Positions 58,440-64,000 of a DNA stretch of 64,000 nt are shown in pieces. Numbering within the stretch: the stretch's first letter is position 1; each line of letters begins with the position of its first letter. Source of the DNA: Dysidea avara. Its lineage: Eukaryota > Porifera > Demospongiae > Dictyoceratida > Dysideidae. The position numbers and the translations under genes were made by a program. The stretch is from assembly GCF_963678975.1 (NCBI RefSeq), contig NC_089275.1:17434220-17498219 (forward strand), given 5' to 3'. Below the pieces are notes generated by a model. That model ran no database searches. It was not told the origin of the DNA and worked only from the letters and a program-made list of their open reading frames with translations.

Positions 58440-60776
58440 CTAACATCTCTGTGCTATAGCAGACTTATTCATCTATATACCGAATGTTAATGAGAAAGGG
58501 CAGGTCACTGATGGAGGAAAAATTATTGATATTGTCAATGTTTTATTTTTTATTGTATGCATGCAGTCACTGATTTCTTAAACACTAATTTTGATTTTTC
58601 ACAGTGTTCTCAACCCTGAAGGACCACCTTTTTATAGCTTGGCTGTTTTGGTGTAAGCATAAGTACAATATTTATTATTTTCCTGTTTCTTCAAAAGTAA
58701 TGTAATAGCAATAATGAAATTAGAGGTTGTGGGGTAGAACGGGATGTGAGAAACAATTAATCAAGTTTTATAATATATCAATCATGTGCACATGTATTGT
58801 GATGTTAAGAAGGCTGGATATCATTTTACAGCCCAGCAAACATCTGTTGCAGCTTTAAAACAGTAGCAAAACATAGGTATTAGCTTTAAAAAAAGCTTTA
58901 GTTAACCTTTGTAGTAACAGACAGCCTGATTTGAAGCATTTTAATAATGAAAAATTACCTCCCTCCTGCATGGAAATCCAAATTTTTGTGGATGAGAACA
59001 AGTAATCAAGTTTGCCTGGCCTAACTGCTAAAGTTACATGTTACCTTGTTCTAGTGACTTATTTACAATGTTAACAACCATCTGTAGCTAGCTCTAAGTC
59101 AAAGATTAGAATCATAAATATATATCCTGTATACAGTGTTTAAAGTATTTAATGGGATTCACTAAAATTTCTCAGTAAGAATGAAGCATTGTACAGAAAT
59201 ATGGAAAACTAAACATTTTGCTTCCACAAGTACTATATAGCTACATATACAACTATAACATGATATATGCTGGTACAAAGGATTGTGGAATCTTGGAAGT
59301 ACAGGAAGTCACTAGAAATGTGACCTATCAAAGTTGTGGTGACGCATTTAAAAGTTGATGGATCACGTTTTTCGGTTGGCGCTTTATAGTTTTGTACCAC
59401 AAACCTTTAGTTATGCTGTATTCCTCCTGCCAATCGGATGGAAGACGGAATAGAATTATCACTTGATTTCGTAAATGAAGTGCACAATCAGATTGGCTAC
59501 TGTTATGCCTAGTATAGGCATGCCAAGATTGTCAGCCATTGCCTAAAAATTGAATGTACGTAAGAATAACTTCCCACCTATAACTGTAGGATTATAATAT
59601 ATCAACTTTAAAGTGCAGTCACACTATATTGTAAGGCATACGTACAAAATGTATGTAAACTGTGGGTACCATGTAGCTACATATGTAGTGCTTGTATGGC
59701 TATAATCTTACCTATGCATTTACCTATCAATTGATAAGCTTTAACATTTGCTACTAAATGTTGACCTGTAAGTTTGCTTATCAATTGTTGTGTTTGAGGC
59801 TTGTTAACAACATCAATCTGAGTCATTAAAAATCAAAAGTCGCTGCCTATAAAATGGTAAACTTTGCCTTTGTTAACCAAATGCTAGACAACTAGACTAG
59901 AGTGTGTGGTTAATGTTAACATGGTGATGCTGTGGATCAATGCATACTGTATCTAGTTAGAGAGCTAAGGAAAAGCTAATTTTATTCCACCACCAATAAT
60001 TTTATTCTCTATAGTGCTTAATCATGACTACCCTCCCACATTTATATGTACTAAATTTATAGTCACAGGAAATACTTTCATGGGATTGGATTTGTGCTAT
60101 GTAGTACAAGTTAAGATATTATAATAGTGTAAAGTTTACAGATTAGAATCCCCCTAGAAATTCAGCATAATTATGCTGAGTTTATAATTAATGCTTTGCC
60201 AATGCATGATTTTGTATATAGGTGCACCACACCCATGGGATGGCCACAGCCAGTGTGGATGATAAGTGCATGTGAAAATTTGAGCATATTGTGATATCAT
60301 CTAGCTGAGTGTGCATAGGATGTGCTTGTGCACACATCTATAGGTAATTTACACAACTATACCTACGTAATTATAATATATGAGCATTATCTCCTTTTTC
60401 TTGATTGCAGCTGATCAAAGCAGCAATCTAACTGGTAAGGGGGCAAGCACATACTGGAGTGCTTGCACTATTGCAAACTAAACTTATTTGTTTCAGAAAA
60501 ACTATACTGCTGGTGTACTGCATATACCAAGAATAAAAAATATTGCAAAGTTTAATGGCCATGCATATAAATTTACATTTCTATGAAAATGTACTGGTGT
60601 TAAGTGCTCTTACACGCAGAACACAAGCAATTGATTTAATTATCGATTACAAATTAAGGTACTACATTATCATTCCAAAATTAAAATAACAATGTCACAG
60701 ATAAGAAACATTACAAGTATGCACATGTACATGCTAAAAAAATATAAACGCAAAAAACCTACAGTATAGCTATTGC
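58440..60776. other. Long intergenic stretch without recognised gene
   Basis: No coding exon, RNA gene or clear transposon end found on either strand. The part closest to SDR E (about 60680-60770) resembles the 3' flank of SDR D (49395-49478), e.g. ACATGTACATG and AGCTAT.CTCAGTAGTTAGAT, and so belongs to the duplicated unit. Confidence 0.5.
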
Positions 60777-61457
60777 TCAGTAGTTAGATCCAGCAAAGCT
60801 GGACTTCTCCCCAAATCCTTCAGGACTCATTGTCATGTAGCCACCATCAACTGGCAAATCTGTACCCGTGATGTAAGACGCATCTTGACTGAGTAGGAAG
60901 CAGATGGCACTGGCTACTTCACTTGTCTCACATAGTCTTCTCAGCATATGAAAATTCCCCCAGATTGGCTCCCATTTCTCTCTACCTCCTTCCCCAGCAG
61001 CTTTAGCGACTTCTGGAGACCACACCCAGGCAGGGCTGATGGAATTCACTCTTATTCCATCAATAGATAGATCCAAAGCCATACACTTCGTCATTGTCAG
61101 GATGGCACCCTTACCAGCAGAATATGTCCAGCGATTTGGCTGCGCTCGATGGCCTGAGATACTAGCAATATTCACCACCGACTTATCAACTCCTTTCATC
61201 TCTTTCATGTATGGATAACAAGCCTGTACCATGTTAGCATAACCAACTACATTGACACTAAAAGTTTTGTGCCAGTCTTCTTTCTCTGCTGTAAGTCCCT
61301 TAGAGCCAAAATAAACTGCACAGTTGACCAGGAAGTGTACAAGGCCATTGTTAACATCTGTTACCTTCTTCACTGCTGCCACACACTTCTCCTTGTCTGA
61401 AACATCTACTTGATAAAAAGTGACCTGAAATCCCTGTGAGGTCAAGTCTTTAGTAAC
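60777..61457 (-). CDS. Short-chain dehydrogenase/reductase, paralog E, last exon
   Basis: The exon spans 61457-60777, 226 codons plus stop, opened by a TTTGTAG acceptor at the same phase-0 position as in the paralogs (VTKDLTSQGFQVTFYQ). It carries NCAV, SVNVVG, NIASIS with the catalytic Ser, SPAWVWSPE, TGTDLPVDGG and the GFGEKSSFAGSNY end. The active-site motif is YSAGK: Tyr and Lys are kept, the usual Ser before Lys is Gly. No exon 1 was found between 61458 and the right edge, so it is expected further right, given introns of 0.4-3.7 kb in the paralogs. Sequence at 61720-61900 matches the intron of D, supporting an inverted-region duplication of a whole gene. Confidence 0.85.
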   Translation of the reverse strand, partial: VTKDLTSQGFQVTFYQVDVSDKEKCVAAVKKVTDVNNGLVHFLVNCAVYFGSKGLTAEKEDWHKTFSVNVVGYANMVQACYPYMKEMKGVDKSVVNIASISGHRAQPNRWTYSAGKGAILTMTKCMALDLSIDGIRVNSISPAWVWSPEVAKAAGEGGREKWEPIWGNFHMLRRLCETSEVASAICFLLSQDASYITGTDLPVDGGYMTMSPEGFGEKSSFAGSNY

Positions 61458-62695
61458 CTACAAAAATAAGTATTAGCTACGTATTCAAATGTCAACTTTT
61501 GTTAAACTGAACATTGACCAAAATAATCGCTCTACTAAAGTATGTTGTATTAGAGAGTACACAGCTAAAGTTGGTATTTTGTAAATATGTGGTTTTTAAA
61601 AATGATTTTGCACATAATTAATTTTTATGGTTACGCACATTCCAGTTATCTGAACACCAGTGGTTCATCATTTAACTAAGTTTCCATCATAGTACTTAAA
61701 AACTTTTACAAGTGAGTATACTCTGTGTAGCAACAGCACAGCTTCCATTACAAGTGGGAATGATGGGTGTCTGTGATATAAAAAGGTACTTTTGACAGCC
61801 AATGACAGGACACTAAGTACTCATTCTCTGGCTATAATTCAAGGGCTATGAAATCTCCAGCAGCATTACCAATCAGACAGCATAGTGATCTTGTCTACAT
61901 ACATTACGAGAAAGTTATGTGCAAACACATATACAGCTACTATATCTATCACAGTTTTCCAGTTGTGTGTTAACATTGTGTGCTATGTGGTATTCATGTG
62001 TAACTGTCTAACTCCAATGCCAACACATCCACTGTACATGCACGACACTTTGAATAGTTTACTATAATGTCAATAGTTCAGTCATAATTTGTGACCACTG
62101 AGCAAAGACCGGCTGTTTTCGCAAAATTATATTTTGCCAAAAAACTGTATTGAAATACTGTACATAATATACACTGGGTAAAAATACGCATGCTATATGA
62201 AAACTTTACACACACTTTAATCGTTTTCGTATGCACTGCTCATATTAATAAACCTATATACTACTGGATTTGCCTGTTTATGGAGTAAGAAAATGTTTCG
62301 TGATCGCATAGCAGAGTTTACAGAGTTATGGGTGTTTATTTAAAACAACGTTCACCGTTGTCATTTCTTGGCCTTCTTCTTTGTCAACATGGAGCAGTAC
62401 AGGGAAAGCATTATATTGAGCCAAGTCCCATCTTCATAGCTTGTTTCAATCATGAGTTTATGATTGATTATCTAAGCGCATGTAATTTATTTCCCGTACT
62501 GTTACTGCACAAATTGAGTTTATCACTGTTCCAACTGTCAAGCTCTATAACTCCAAGACCATTCATCATAAAAGACTGAAACTTTGGCTGTCCACTCTTT
62601 TGTTACTATAGATTACAGAGATGCAATAAAATAGAATTCAAGGAATGTGCAAAAACAACCAGTTTTTGCTCAGCGAGTCACATTTTATTATGCAT
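61458..62695. other. Probable intron of SDR E
   Basis: The stretch near 61730-61890 (e.g. CCTCCAGCAG/TCTCCAGCAG, ATTACCAATCAGACAGCA) matches 50880-51050 in the intron of D. The rest has no recognised feature. Confidence 0.5.
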
Positions 62696-63696
62696 GGGTG
62701 TAGGAACAGGGGGGGCCACAGGGGCCAGGGCCCCCCTAGTCTGTGGCCATGGATAGATAGAACAGGCCAGGGCCCCTCCAGTTTGCAGCAGGAATCATTT
62801 TTACAGTAATGCACCATGTGAAACGTAATAATTATAGATCATTGGCCTACCTGGACGTTGATAACCTATGTTCCTTTCTCACCGATTAAAATGTTGATCC
62901 TGGTTTATTTGAAATAATATTAGAGGCGCTTAAAGTGATAATAAGCTATGTCACCTCACGTGTAATTCGTGTTAGAAAATAATTAAAGAACTGTGCAGCT
63001 GCAGAGAGTTAACTTATGTCTCAGTCTCACTACCAGAAAACTCTGTCAGAATTAATTCGTAGTCGTGGTAGACCTATTTCAAAGAGTCCAGTTAGTGAAG
63101 GAGCTTCTAGCAGTTCCAGAGCGGTTCTAGCGGAGCGGGTAGTTTGTTCTAGCCCTGGCTCCCTAATAATGAACCTTTGATGGAGGAAGCTGAATCAGAG
63201 CATCCCACTTCCCAGAAGACTACGGATCTGCGAAGTAACGCAGAATGTAGCTAATACTCAGGGGGGAAGACGTTAATTCATTAATTCATCCCGCATAGCT
63301 ACAAGTAATTTATAACTTCTGGGGGGTATATATAACAACATGAAATTAGTTCAAGTAACAGCCTCTTATTAATTGTGTTTTGTGATGATCATATCATCAG
63401 TCCTGTCACGTCATTAACATGCATGGTAGCTATACAAGGTTGCTATAAGATTACTTATCTAGCATAACTGTGATTATGATTATTGGCTAAAATTGCCTCC
63501 AGATTCAACCTCATAGCACCTATTTTTCAAAATTTCCCTGGGGGGGGCATGCCCCCAGACCCCCCTAGAAGGAGAGCATGCTCTGAATGCGCTTCACGCA
63601 CTGTGCATGTACCCACAAGTAGCTACACCCTCCTCCGCCACTGCTTTAGTTACCAATAGTGGCCCCCCTATAGTTTTTTGCTTTGCTACGCCCCTG
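62696..63696. mobile_element. hAT-like element, about 1 kb, with 8 bp target duplication
   Basis: TTATGCAT lies directly outside both ends (62688-62695 and 63697-63704). The left end is GGGTGTAGGAACAGGGGGGG, the right end CTTTGCTACGCCCCTG; GGGGGGCCAC / GTGGCCCCCC follow inward. The interior has a GGGCATGCCCCCAGACC block near 63550 and one short open frame. It inserted beside, or into, the end of another repeat family (CTATCAATGTTAAGCTCCAC, also seen at 27291). Confidence 0.75.
63016..63180 (+). pseudogene. Possible N-terminal remnant of a hAT transposase
   Basis: 54 codons from ATG to TGA: MSQSHYQKTLSELIRSRGRP, then a Ser-rich stretch. Within the hAT-like element this is where a transposase N-terminus would lie, and the start (short, basic, with TL) is reminiscent of BED/TTF-type hAT proteins. 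Too short to be sure; no DDE domain follows. Confidence 0.3.
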
Positions 63697-63704
63697 TTAT
63701 GCAT

Positions 63705-63960
63705 CTATCAATGTTAAGCTCCACTACCCCAGTACGGGCAACGTCAGGCTTTGAAGTTTAAAATGTGGAGAATTTGAACAAGTGGTTAAAAGTTCCTACT
63801 TGAGACATGTTAAGCCCCGTGTCAAATCCCTTCTTATCCTTGTGTCAGGTGTGGGTATTTGACATAACAATTTATCCCCAGGTTGGAGAATTTGACTTTC
63901 AAACTGTCACAACCTCCCCATACAGGTGCATTATGAACTTTTGACTCAAATATTACACAA
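63705..63960. mobile_element. Diverged relative of the 27289 element
   Basis: CTATCAATGTTAAGCTCCAC resembles the left end of 27289-27610 (CTATCAATATTATGCCCCAC), followed by GAGAATTTGAC/GTCAAATCCC phrases, and CAGGTGCATTATGAACTTTT toward the right end. Its outer left end was displaced by the hAT-like insertion. Confidence 0.5.
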
Positions 63961-64000
63961 AAATTCAATGGAATATCATTGCCAGTCACGCTATAAAGCA

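Noticed and set aside
61458-64000. Exon 1 of SDR E
   Set aside because: Looked for the reverse complement of the TGGASGIG region and of the MSATPE start; not found, so it is placed beyond the edge.
1-64000. CRISPR arrays, operons, ribosome-binding sites or prokaryotic origin
   Set aside because: No regularly spaced identical repeats with unique spacers; genes are spliced and widely spaced, so the DNA is eukaryotic.

Overview
The window is animal nuclear DNA: AT-rich, with GT-AG introns, AATAAA-type polyadenylation signals and very many small DNA transposons. The repertoire fits a demosponge: a secreted fibrinogen-like family, a Mutator-like (MULE) transposase with SWIM zinc finger, an R2-like retrotransposon tail of a type common in sponges and cnidarians, and a degenerate rhodopsin-type receptor. 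The taxon is an inference; no rRNA, tRNA or mitochondrial marker is present.

Layout. 1-0.3 kb: C-terminal end of a probable transposon-associated protein. 0.8-7.3 kb: a nearly complete autonomous MULE with matching terminal inverted repeats and one ten-exon gene on the minus strand. I rebuilt its small 5' exons by hand. They encode a Ulp1/SENP-like cysteine protease (HW, YYDSL, QxxxxDCG) spliced in frame to a roughly 1000-residue transposase exon. 8.3-33 kb: three tandem, colinear, diverged copies of a segment. Copy 1 (about 8.3-17.75 kb) and copy 3 (about 26.35-32.9 kb) each end in a two-exon short-chain dehydrogenase/reductase (SDR) gene. Copy 2 (about 20.9-24.9 kb) has lost it. Copy 1 also holds a decayed SDR pseudogene, and a fibrinogen-like pseudogene sits at 19.4-20.3 kb. 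33-43 kb: almost only inverted-repeat transposons, palindromes and microsatellites. 43.3-47.9 kb: third SDR gene (+), with a 3.7 kb intron full of foldback elements. 49.5-52.3 kb: fourth SDR gene (-). 52.8-53.5 kb: retrotransposon relic. 55.4-56.9 kb: GPCR pseudogene with a MITE at its 5' side. 60.8-61.5 kb: last exon of a fifth SDR gene (-), whose first exon must lie beyond the right edge. 62.7-63.7 kb: hAT-like element.

The only apparently intact host genes are the SDR paralogs. They share a 60-codon first exon, one phase-0 intron at the same place and a 226-228 codon last exon (220 in one copy), so they are products of local tandem and inverted duplication. Comparing copies 1 and 3 gives empty sites for several mobile elements, which dates those insertions after the duplication.
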